7,273 nt of DNA from Candidatus Cloacimonadota bacterium (lineage in GTDB: Bacteria; Cloacimonadota; Cloacimonadia; Cloacimonadales; Cloacimonadaceae): assembly GCA_028683635.1 (NCBI GenBank), contig JAQUHL010000094.1:1-7273 (forward strand). Reading direction: 5' to 3'. Shown piece by piece: positions 1-5,921 of this stretch (the first letter of the stretch is position 1; each line of letters starts with the position of its first letter). The position numbers and the translations under genes are program-made. The notes beneath the pieces were generated by a model, which was not told the origin of the DNA, did not search any database, and saw nothing but the letters and a program-made list of their open reading frames with translations.

Positions 1-187
1 TAAAAGAGATATCAATCGCTTGGACGTAGGCTTAAGACTTACCAAAAGGGGGGATCTGGGAACAAACAAACTGGAAGAGACCTCGATGATGATGATGTTT
101 GGGTTCACGGGTTTTGATATCCTCAGTAGAGAATCAAATCGCAAAGCTCCCCGCTACATACCTGAAAAGGAAGAACTTGCTGAATGA
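1..187 (+). CDS. C-terminal end of a probable outer-membrane beta-barrel protein (5' partial)
   Basis: An open frame enters from the left edge (first full codon at base 2) and ends with TGA at 185-187, leaving 61 visible residues. The part N-R-L-D-V-G-L-R-L-T-K-R-G-D-L followed by N-K-L-E-E-T and then a hydrophobic stretch M-M-M-M-F-G-F-T-G-F-D-I-L looks like a beta-hairpin closing a barrel. The pattern of an alternating strand, a K-R-G turn, an acidic loop and a last Gly-rich strand resembles the C-termini of FadL/OMPP1-like and PorV-like proteins of FCB bacteria. A charged tail of about 20 residues (ending E-K-E-E-L-A-E) follows, which is longer than usual for a barrel ending on its last strand. 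The stop overlaps the next start in ATGA, so the two genes are translationally coupled. The frame is secure because of this overlap; the family assignment is an inference from a short fragment. Confidence 0.5.
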   Translation, partial: KRDINRLDVGLRLTKRGDLGTNKLEETSMMMMFGFTGFDILSRESNRKAPRYIPEKEELAE

Positions 188-1731
188 GATACCGATGGCT
201 GGAAGCTCCTGAGGAAAATGACTTCATTGAGGCGATATTACAGAGACGGGGGTACTATCGGGAGTTGTGGGAAATGTCCCTGGAGGATCTTCCCGACGAA
301 AAGCTCTTTGCCAATATCCAGACTATTGCTACAAGAATCCAGACAGCTCTGTACCAAAATGAACCTTTGGTGATTTTTGGTCACGATGATCCTGATGGCG
401 TTAGCAGCGCTTATATTCTGTACCGGTTCTTCAATTCACTGGGATACCAGAATCATAAATACTATATTCCCAACCGAAACCTGGAAAGGCACGGTATTCA
501 GGATTCCGTTATCAGATTTGTCCAAGAGGGCTCATACAAGTTTCTCATTGTAGTCGATAATGGCATTACTTCCAAAGAGGGGGTAGAACGGCTCCAAAAG
601 TCAGGTTGTGAGACGGTTATTATCGATCACCATCTGATTCAGCCAGACTCTCTGCCAGAAGCATATGCTATTATGAATCCCCAGCTTGGCCATTGTGATT
701 ATCCTTTTAAAGCGCTTGCTGGAGTTGGAGTGGTTCTGATGCTAATACGTTATCTTGCCAGAGTATTGGAACACAGGGTGGATCCTTCGTTTTATTTCTG
801 GACAGCAGTAGGTTCTTTTGCCGATAAGGTTCCAATGGTAGGCCTGAACTGGTTGATTGTCAGGCATGTCATGGATAATTTTGATAATGTTTCAGATTAT
901 ACCATAGACTTTCTGAGGAGAAACAACAATCGGCTTTCCAATCCAGAGGATGTGTTCTATTTTATTCAATCTACAGCCCGCCTAATAGCTAATGGCCGTG
1001 AAGAAAATGGAAATCACACAGCCATGCGATTTCTTCTTCAGGTAAGTGATGCCAAAGCATCCCTGTTTGAAGATCTTGAAAGGCAAAAGAATAAATGGGA
1101 AAATGACCTCAACTATGTTTTCAAACTTGTTGATACTCTTATAGATGGCTATTGTGGACGGGCATTTATCTACTATGATGATGAGGATAGTATATCTTAT
1201 GGATTGCTTGGTACGGCTGCCTCATATACTGTCAACCAGCTTGGCATCCCCACTATCTATTTGAAATCACTAGATGGCCTTCTGGTTTGCGAGGGGCGAT
1301 GCAGTGATGGATTCAACATGACAGAAGCCTTTGCCTCGTGCAAGGATCATCTGATCCAATTTGGAGGTCACGTTAAAGCAGCGGGATTCACCATGAAGCC
1401 AGAAAACTATGATTCATTTATCAATTGCTTCAATGAGTATGTTTTAGCGCACTCGACAGAGACTACACAAAACACCATCCAAATTGATGCTGAGATATTC
1501 TTGACGAGCATGGTAAAGGAAAACTGGGACAGGATGCAAAAACTTATGCCCTTTGGACAACAGAATTGTGATCCGGTTCTTCTATGTAGAAGTATAAACG
1601 CAACAGACATCACTAATACTTTCAACATAGAGAATGGTTCAATAATAATTCCCCAAAACAAGACTTTGGATATCCTCTTCAATTGGAAATCTCAAACCTC
1701 GATCAAAATCATCGACTGGTATGAACATTAA
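184..1731 (+). CDS. recJ: RecJ-type DHH/DHHA1 single-strand exonuclease
   Basis: Predicted Mn/Mg-dependent 5'-3' single-stranded DNA exonuclease of the DHH phosphoesterase superfamily, cytoplasmic, acting in recombination and mismatch or base repair. Visible motifs in order: motif I G-H-D-D-P-D-G (66-72), motif II V-V-D-N-G (123-127), motif III D-H-H (148-150), motif IV S-F-A-D-K-V-P (211-217), the DHHA1 block G-R-C-S-D-G-F-N then F-G-G-H-V-K-A-A-G-F (371-402), and a P-F-G turn (456-458) typical of the start of the RecJ OB-fold. At 515 residues it is shorter than most RecJ proteins (about 560-580), the loss being in the C-terminal OB region. Motif I is unusual: canonical RecJ has D-Y-D-V-D-G, whereas here His replaces the first Asp, as in archaeal RecJ-like and NrnA-type proteins. 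The ATG at 184 overlaps the upstream stop by 4 bases and has A-A-G-G-A-A-G at 167-173. The gene overlaps the ferredoxin start by 11 bases. The DHH/DHHA1 assignment is firm; true RecJ orthology is less certain. Confidence 0.85.
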   Translation: MRYRWLEAPEENDFIEAILQRRGYYRELWEMSLEDLPDEKLFANIQTIATRIQTALYQNEPLVIFGHDDPDGVSSAYILYRFFNSLGYQNHKYYIPNRNLERHGIQDSVIRFVQEGSYKFLIVVDNGITSKEGVERLQKSGCETVIIDHHLIQPDSLPEAYAIMNPQLGHCDYPFKALAGVGVVLMLIRYLARVLEHRVDPSFYFWTAVGSFADKVPMVGLNWLIVRHVMDNFDNVSDYTIDFLRRNNNRLSNPEDVFYFIQSTARLIANGREENGNHTAMRFLLQVSDAKASLFEDLERQKNKWENDLNYVFKLVDTLIDGYCGRAFIYYDDEDSISYGLLGTAASYTVNQLGIPTIYLKSLDGLLVCEGRCSDGFNMTEAFASCKDHLIQFGGHVKAAGFTMKPENYDSFINCFNEYVLAHSTETTQNTIQIDAEIFLTSMVKENWDRMQKLMPFGQQNCDPVLLCRSINATDITNTFNIENGSIIIPQNKTLDILFNWKSQTSIKIIDWYEH

Positions 1732-1909
1732 TCATGAGCTCTGTGATACTTGCGGAACCTGTGTGGCAGTGTGTCCCACTCTGGCACTAAAGCTGGATTT
1801 CGGCAAACTTATCTGGGAAAGCGATTTATGCACAAGCTGTGGTGTTTGTGTGCTATGCTGTCCAGTAAGTGCACTTGAGATTACTAACTGCGCACCAACC
1901 GGAGATTAA
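1721..1909 (+). CDS. Small 2[4Fe-4S] ferredoxin
   Basis: A 62-residue bacterial-type low-potential ferredoxin, a soluble one-electron carrier. Two complete CxxCxxCxxxCP motifs are present: Cys8, 11, 14, 18 followed by Pro19, and Cys37, 40, 43, 47 followed by Pro48, each in a short beta-strand-flanked half typical of the duplicated ferredoxin fold. An extra Cys46 precedes Cys47. The start at 1721 lies inside the end of the upstream nuclease gene (11-base overlap, different frame). It has no convincing Shine-Dalgarno sequence, so translation probably depends on coupling to the upstream gene. No other in-frame ATG is available before Cys8. The stop is 3 bases before the TTG start of the geranylgeranyl-reductase-type flavoprotein. 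In Methanosarcina acetivorans a neighbouring ferredoxin is needed for full activity of geranylgeranyl reductase. By analogy this one is the likely electron donor to the next gene's product; this is inference. Confidence 0.92.
   Translation: MNINHELCDTCGTCVAVCPTLALKLDFGKLIWESDLCTSCGVCVLCCPVSALEITNCAPTGD
1899..1904 (+). promoter_or_regulatory. Ribosome binding site supporting the TTG start of the reductase gene
   Basis: The G-G-A-G at 1901-1904 lies 8 bases before TTG at 1913, a good Shine-Dalgarno spacing. It sits in the last codons of the ferredoxin gene. No ATG or GTG lies between it and the start of the Rossmann fold, so it supports TTG as the real initiation codon. Confidence 0.6.
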
Positions 1910-1912
1910 GTT

Positions 1913-3088
1913 TTGTTCAAAGATAAGTATGATGTTGTAGTTGTCGGATCTGGCATTGCCGGCTCAGCTGCGGCATATTCAGCCGCTAAACATGGTGCAT
2001 CAGTCCTGCTTATCGAGCGTGAAAGCAAAGCTGGGTACCCAACACGTTGTGCGGAGGGTGTCTATCTTAAAAACATCGATGCTGAATTTGAGATACCGGA
2101 AAGCTGCATTGCCCGAAGAGTTTCTTCCATGGTGCTGCATGCTCCCGATGGCAATTCATGCTGTTTTGGAAACATTGGTGCTGGGCTTATTCTGAATAGA
2201 AACAAATTTATTGAACACATCATAAACAATGCCATCTCTTTTGGAGCAGAGTTTTCGCCTGCCACAATTGCTGAAAAGCTAACACTTTCAAAATCTGATG
2301 AATACCAAATCCAGCTCAAAACTAAAGCAACAATCGCAAACGTACGAAGCAATATTATCATAGCTGCTGATGGAATTGAATCCAGAATAGGACGTCTGGC
2401 AGGCTTTGACACTACCCTGGAGCCCAAAGATCTTGAGATAGGATATCAATACCGGGTGAAAGATGATAGCATCGATGCAGATAGGATCCACATTTATCTT
2501 GGCAGAGACATTGCTCCGGGTGGTTATGCCTGGAGCTTTCCCAAGGGTCTTGTCGAAGCAAACATTGGTTTAGCGATAAACCCAGAGGAAGGCAAATCAG
2601 TATCTGCCAGAGCATACTGTGATAGTTTTCTAAAGAGATTTTTCCCTAATGCAAATGTCTTGTCTGCTACCGCTGGAGGAATTCCAATCTGTACTCCAAA
2701 AACAATCTACGGAGATGGAATTATGTTTGCTGGGGATGCAGCCCGCATGGTCAATCCTCTTACCGGTGGTGGGAATGAAACAGCCTTGAGATTTGGTAAG
2801 ATTGCTGGTAAAATAGCCGCTGAAACCATATCAAAAGGGGATTGGAGCAAGAACAAACTAAAGAAATATCAATCCCTCTGGAACAAAGAATACGGCTTCT
2901 TGCACAAAACTCTTTATCAAATCGGTACAAAAACCAAAACCATGAGCGACGCCAGGATCAACGAGTTCATAAGCATTTTTAACTCAATACCAGTTGAAAA
3001 CCGCAATTTAAAAACCTTGTTTATCAAAGCATTGAGCAGTAATCCTGGTTTGTTGATCCGGCTTTCAAAATCATACTTGTTTGGGTAA
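1913..3088 (+). CDS. Geranylgeranyl reductase family FAD-dependent oxidoreductase (archaeal-lipid type)
   Basis: A 391-residue flavoprotein of the geranylgeranyl reductase/digeranylgeranylglycerophospholipid reductase family, which hydrogenates isoprenoid double bonds. Visible features: FAD-binding G-S-G-I-A-G (12-17) and the acidic strand end I-E-R (34-36); R-C-A-E-G (45-49) with Cys46 at the position of the conserved Cys of archaeal enzymes; A-A-D-G (151-154); the family's substrate-side block P-G-G-Y-A-W-S-F-P-K-G (202-212); and the second FAD motif F-A-G-D-A-A-R-M-V-N-P-L-T-G-G-G (272-287). Length is normal for the family. The start is TTG at 1913 with G-G-A-G 8 bases upstream; an internal ATG would delete the nucleotide-binding fold. 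The ferredoxin gene ends 3 bases upstream and a polyprenol-kinase-like gene begins 3 bases downstream, so these three are very likely co-translated. Possible substrates are archaeal-type ether lipids, a polyprenol (giving a dolichol-like lipid), a quinone side chain or geranylgeraniol. The sequence does not decide between them. Confidence 0.88.
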   Translation: MFKDKYDVVVVGSGIAGSAAAYSAAKHGASVLLIERESKAGYPTRCAEGVYLKNIDAEFEIPESCIARRVSSMVLHAPDGNSCCFGNIGAGLILNRNKFIEHIINNAISFGAEFSPATIAEKLTLSKSDEYQIQLKTKATIANVRSNIIIAADGIESRIGRLAGFDTTLEPKDLEIGYQYRVKDDSIDADRIHIYLGRDIAPGGYAWSFPKGLVEANIGLAINPEEGKSVSARAYCDSFLKRFFPNANVLSATAGGIPICTPKTIYGDGIMFAGDAARMVNPLTGGGNETALRFGKIAGKIAAETISKGDWSKNKLKKYQSLWNKEYGFLHKTLYQIGTKTKTMSDARINEFISIFNSIPVENRNLKTLFIKALSSNPGLLIRLSKSYLFG

Positions 3089-3091
3089 CTC

Positions 3092-3679
3092 ATGCATAAG
3101 ATCAGAGAAGCCCTTAGAAAGTCCATCCACTTCTCATCATTAGTGATACCTTTTACGTATCGTTATTTGTTGGCTGAAAAAAGAAAGCTGAGCTTTTCCA
3201 TTCTGTTTGCCATATTTGTGATTTCCCTGATAGTTGAGTTTTATAGGTTGTGGCAGCCTTCGTTTCGGAGGTTCTTTCACAGATTGTTTGGACTAATCCT
3301 GCGCAGGCACGAATACAAGGACTTCACTGGTGCCACCTACCTGCTGTTTTCGAGCATGCTCTGCGTGGCATTTTTCGATCCCTCAATCGCGTTTTGTGCT
3401 CTTGCCTTCCTATCCATAGGGGATACGTTTGCCGCTTTGGTAGGTATCAATATCGGAAAACGGAAGCTTTTGGGCACGAATAAAACTCTGGAGGGAAGCC
3501 TTGCTTGTTTCGTGACCTGTCTGGCTTTTGGAATATTCTTCCTGGATCAACCCTGGCTGGCTTTTTGGGGAGCTCTTTCCGCAACGATCGCCGAGTTTTG
3601 CAATGTTCCAATCGACGACAACATCAAAATCCCGATCTTTTCCGGTCTGACGATGAGCCTGGTGGCTATATTTATCTAA
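3092..3679 (+). CDS. SEC59/DGK1/VTE5-family membrane kinase (polyprenol or diacylglycerol kinase-like)
   Basis: A 195-residue polytopic membrane protein of the family containing dolichol kinase, CTP-dependent diacylglycerol kinase and phytol or phytyl-phosphate kinase; databases often label it phosphatidate cytidylyltransferase. Seen: R-K-S-I-H-F (9-14) at the N-terminus, as in family members beginning R-K-x-x-H; E49 after the first long hydrophobic helix; the short cytosolic stretch with R-R-H-E-Y (71-75) and F-T-G-A-T (78-82); the diagnostic S-I-G-D-T-F-A-A-L-V-G (108-118); G-K-R-K (122-125); K-T-L-E-G-S (131-136); and D-D-N (175-177). About six hydrophobic segments can be drawn, including 34-50, 80-107, 137-151, 155-170 and 182-195. 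The gene starts 3 bases after the reductase stop and ends 11 bases before the glycosyltransferase. Its position between an isoprenoid reductase and a polyprenyl-phosphate glycosyltransferase favours an isoprenoid alcohol over diacylglycerol as substrate, but this is context only. Confidence 0.8.
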   Translation: MHKIREALRKSIHFSSLVIPFTYRYLLAEKRKLSFSILFAIFVISLIVEFYRLWQPSFRRFFHRLFGLILRRHEYKDFTGATYLLFSSMLCVAFFDPSIAFCALAFLSIGDTFAALVGINIGKRKLLGTNKTLEGSLACFVTCLAFGIFFLDQPWLAFWGALSATIAEFCNVPIDDNIKIPIFSGLTMSLVAIFI

Positions 3680-3681
3680 GT

Positions 3682-3685
3682 GAGG
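3682..3685 (+). promoter_or_regulatory. Ribosome binding site deciding the glycosyltransferase start
   Basis: G-A-G-G at 3682-3685 lies 5 bases before the ATG at 3691. It supports this start over an upstream in-frame ATG at 3505, which would place 62 extra residues inside the kinase-like gene and ahead of a complete GT2 fold. Confidence 0.65.
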
Positions 3686-3690
3686 AATTG

Positions 3691-4671
3691 ATGAAGCTTT
3701 CATTTGTGATACCCGTCCTGAACGAACAGGATTCGTTGGAACAACTGTGCTCTGAGATTTTGGATAATACTCTGTATGATAAGCAGCAGAAAATATCAGA
3801 AACTGATCTTGAACTGTTGTTCATTGATGATGGAAGCCGGGATGCCAGCTTTGATGTTATGCTCAAGCTAAGCCAAAAATACAGCTTTATCAAGGTGATC
3901 AAGTTCCGGAGAAATTTCGGGAAAGCTGCTGCCTTGCAGATGGGCTTCAGTTATGCAAGCGGAGATTATATCTTTACGATGGACAGTGATTTGCAAGATA
4001 ATCCCGCTGAGATAAGGAATTTTATCGATGAACTTGAGCGAGGTTTTGATCTGGTTTCAGGTTGGAAAAAGAAACGACGGGATCCCTTCCATAAAACGCT
4101 CCCTTCCAAGCTCTTCAACTACGTTACCGCCAGGGTGTTCCGGCTCAAACTGAGAGATTATAATTGCGGATTCAAGCTCTATCGCCGGGAACTTGTCAAG
4201 GAACTCGATCTTTACGGAGAAATGCACAGATACATCCCTGCTTTGGCAAATTCCCTGGGATATAAGATAAGTGAGATACCCGTAGAACATCGTGCCAGGG
4301 AACATGGACGCTCAAAATATGGGATGGAAAGATTCTTAAGAGGTTTCTTCGATCTGCTCACTGTTAAGATGGTTACTCAATATGTAAAAAGCCCCTTGTA
4401 TCTTTTTGGCAGGATAGGTTTGCTTTCGAGTGCAATCGGGTTTGCGCTGACAATCTATCTCAGTATTCTGAAAATCTTTTGGGGGCAGCCACTATATAAC
4501 AGACCCCTGCTCTTCCTGGGCATTTTGTTGATCCTGGGAGGATTGCAGTTCATATCCTTGGGTTTGATAAGCGAGTTGATTATCAACCGATCGAATCGCT
4601 CAAACAGGAAAGATATCTCAATAGAGAAGATCATCAATCTACTTCCGGAAGATGGGAAAAGTACAACCTGA
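3691..4671 (+). CDS. Polyprenyl-phosphate glycosyltransferase, GT2 (DPM1/ArnC/GtrB type)
   Basis: A 326-residue inner-membrane family 2 glycosyltransferase, predicted to transfer a sugar from a nucleotide donor to a polyprenyl (undecaprenyl or dolichyl-like) phosphate at the cytosolic face. Motifs: S-F-V-I-P-V-L-N-E (4-12) opening the GT-A fold; I-D-D-G-S-R-D (45-51); R-R-N-F-G-K (73-78); M-D-S-D-L-Q-D-N-P (97-105) carrying the metal-binding Asp residues; C-G-F-K-L-Y-R-R-E (159-167); and V-E-H-R-A-R-E-H-G-R-S-K-Y-G (198-211), the usual family signature before the membrane part. Two hydrophobic helices follow (about 236-262 and 272-297), then a charged tail, as in ArnC and GtrB. The start is taken at 3691 because of its ribosome binding site and because the GT2 fold begins immediately. 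The donor sugar cannot be predicted. It follows a polyprenol-kinase-like gene and precedes the Lol genes by 10 bases, fitting an envelope glycan or lipid role. Confidence 0.9.
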   Translation: MKLSFVIPVLNEQDSLEQLCSEILDNTLYDKQQKISETDLELLFIDDGSRDASFDVMLKLSQKYSFIKVIKFRRNFGKAAALQMGFSYASGDYIFTMDSDLQDNPAEIRNFIDELERGFDLVSGWKKKRRDPFHKTLPSKLFNYVTARVFRLKLRDYNCGFKLYRRELVKELDLYGEMHRYIPALANSLGYKISEIPVEHRAREHGRSKYGMERFLRGFFDLLTVKMVTQYVKSPLYLFGRIGLLSSAIGFALTIYLSILKIFWGQPLYNRPLLFLGILLILGGLQFISLGLISELIINRSNRSNRKDISIEKIINLLPEDGKSTT

Positions 4672-4681
4672 GTAGAAAAAT

Positions 4682-5908
4682 ATGATCAGCAATCTTGAGC
4701 GGTTCTGGCTTAGCCGGTATATTAGAACTCCAAAACGAAGCTTTCTGCAATTTGGCTTTCTTTTCATGATAGTCGGCATCATTCTCTCAGTAAGCATTTT
4801 AAGCGCAGGTCTGAACCTTTTTGAAGGCTATCAGCACACGCTCAAATCCCTCACCTTGAATACAGTATCTCACATAAGTATTGCATCAGTATCGGAAAGA
4901 AGCCTTCCAGGCAGCCGGGGGCAAGAGGCCCGACAATTGCTATTACAACAGCAGGAAGTGAAATCAGTTTATCCGATTCTGACCAACTCTGTAATGATGC
5001 AACGAGGTGCGAAGGTGCGAGGGTGTTATCTGAAAGCCTATGATCCCCTTGCTTCTCAGGGAGCATCCTATCATGATTATATTTCTGCTGGTTCTGCGGC
5101 TCTTAGGGAAGGGAAGATTATCATTGGCTATTACCTTGCCGAGGAATTGGGGCTAAAAGTCGGTGACTTTGCGTCTGTTGTCTATCCCCAATTGGAAAAG
5201 ATCACTCCCCTGGGCTTTTACCCATCCCAAAGAACATTTGAGATATCAGGTATTTACCGATCCGGATTTTATGAGTACGATCGCAGCCTGATTTTGTGTT
5301 CACGGCAAAGTGCTGAAGAGCTTCTCGGCATCAAGGACAGGATCACCTACCTGGAAGTATATCTCCACGATAAATATCTTGATAAAGCAGACGATTTGAG
5401 CGAAAAGTTCGAAGAACTCGTTGGTCAGGATCTTTACATCACAAATTGGAAGGCTCAGAACCAGGGCTTGTTTCGTCTGATTGTATTGGAAAAATGGCTG
5501 ATTTTTATCCTCTTCAGTTTTCTGGTTCTAATAGCCGGCCTGAATGTTGTGAGCGCAGTTACAGCTTTGATTTACGACAAAAAAGCTGAAATTGCCATTC
5601 TGAAAGCTTTTGGTGCCAAGGATCGGATTATTGCCAGATTGTTCAATCTCAGAATTGCTCTTACCTGCATTTTCTCGCTAATTATCGGCCAGATTCTTGG
5701 GACCATAATATCTTTTGTTATTGTCAAACAAGGCTTTTACCAGTTGAAGGGGGAGGTGTATTTCATCGATCAGATTTCAATGCGGATTACGCCTTTGAAT
5801 CAGCTCGCCATTTTCCTGGTGGCCACCATGATGTGTTATGTTTGCATTGTAGTGCCTCTTCGCCAGATCGCTAAGATGCAAATCATAGACATTCTGAGGA
5901 ATAAATAA
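4682..5908 (+). CDS. lolC: Lipoprotein-releasing ABC transporter permease, LolC/LolE family
   Basis: A 408-residue inner-membrane permease that, with LolD, extracts outer-membrane lipoproteins from the inner membrane and passes them to LolA. It has the family layout: a cytosolic N-terminus with R-Y-I-R (12-15), helix 1 (about 22-46), a large periplasmic domain, and helices at about 272-297, 324-348 and 372-394. The block T-P-L-G-F-Y-P (175-181) to G-F-Y-E-Y-D (195-200) resembles the periplasmic segment of LolC/E. The FtsX-type coupling region reads N-V-V-S-A-V-T-A-L-I-Y-D-K-K (288-301) then E-I-A-I-L-K-A-F-G-A (303-312). Length matches LolC (about 400). Only one permease is seen with LolD, so it may act as a homodimer or pair with a second permease encoded elsewhere; the symbol could equally be lolE or lolF. 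The Shine-Dalgarno before the ATG is weak, and the gene starts 10 bases after the glycosyltransferase. Confidence 0.9.
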   Translation: MISNLERFWLSRYIRTPKRSFLQFGFLFMIVGIILSVSILSAGLNLFEGYQHTLKSLTLNTVSHISIASVSERSLPGSRGQEARQLLLQQQEVKSVYPILTNSVMMQRGAKVRGCYLKAYDPLASQGASYHDYISAGSAALREGKIIIGYYLAEELGLKVGDFASVVYPQLEKITPLGFYPSQRTFEISGIYRSGFYEYDRSLILCSRQSAEELLGIKDRITYLEVYLHDKYLDKADDLSEKFEELVGQDLYITNWKAQNQGLFRLIVLEKWLIFILFSFLVLIAGLNVVSAVTALIYDKKAEIAILKAFGAKDRIIARLFNLRIALTCIFSLIIGQILGTIISFVIVKQGFYQLKGEVYFIDQISMRITPLNQLAIFLVATMMCYVCIVVPLRQIAKMQIIDILRNK

Positions 5909-5911
5909 AAA

Positions 5912-5918
5912 AAGAGGA
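5912..5918 (+). promoter_or_regulatory. Strong ribosome binding site of lolD
   Basis: A-A-G-A-G-G-A in the 13-base gap between the permease and ATPase genes, ending 3 bases before the ATG at 5922. It is the clearest purine-rich site in an intergenic gap in this window. The neighbouring starts have weaker sites and may rely more on coupling. Confidence 0.6.
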
Positions 5919-5921
5919 TTC

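Noticed and set aside
1407..1682. Minus-strand open frame of 91 codons inside the RecJ-like gene
   Set aside because: It lies wholly opposite a gene with intact family motifs, shows no recognisable domain, and every supported gene here is on the + strand. The same applies to the other antisense frames, including 2062-2427 and 6557-6871.
184..1731. Calling the DHH protein NrnA/Orn-type because of its His-containing motif I
   Set aside because: NrnA proteins are about 310-370 residues. This one has 515, with RecJ-like S-F-A-D motif IV, the G-F-N to G-G-H DHHA1 block and a P-F-G OB start.
1941..2195. Plus-strand frame of 84 codons inside the reductase gene
   Set aside because: It overlaps the FAD-binding part of a well-supported gene in another frame and has no ribosome binding site or recognisable fold.
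3505..3690. A longer glycosyltransferase starting at an in-frame ATG at 3505
   Set aside because: The extra 62 residues overlap the conserved end of the kinase-like gene, show no GT2 features, and a good ribosome binding site sits directly before the ATG at 3691.
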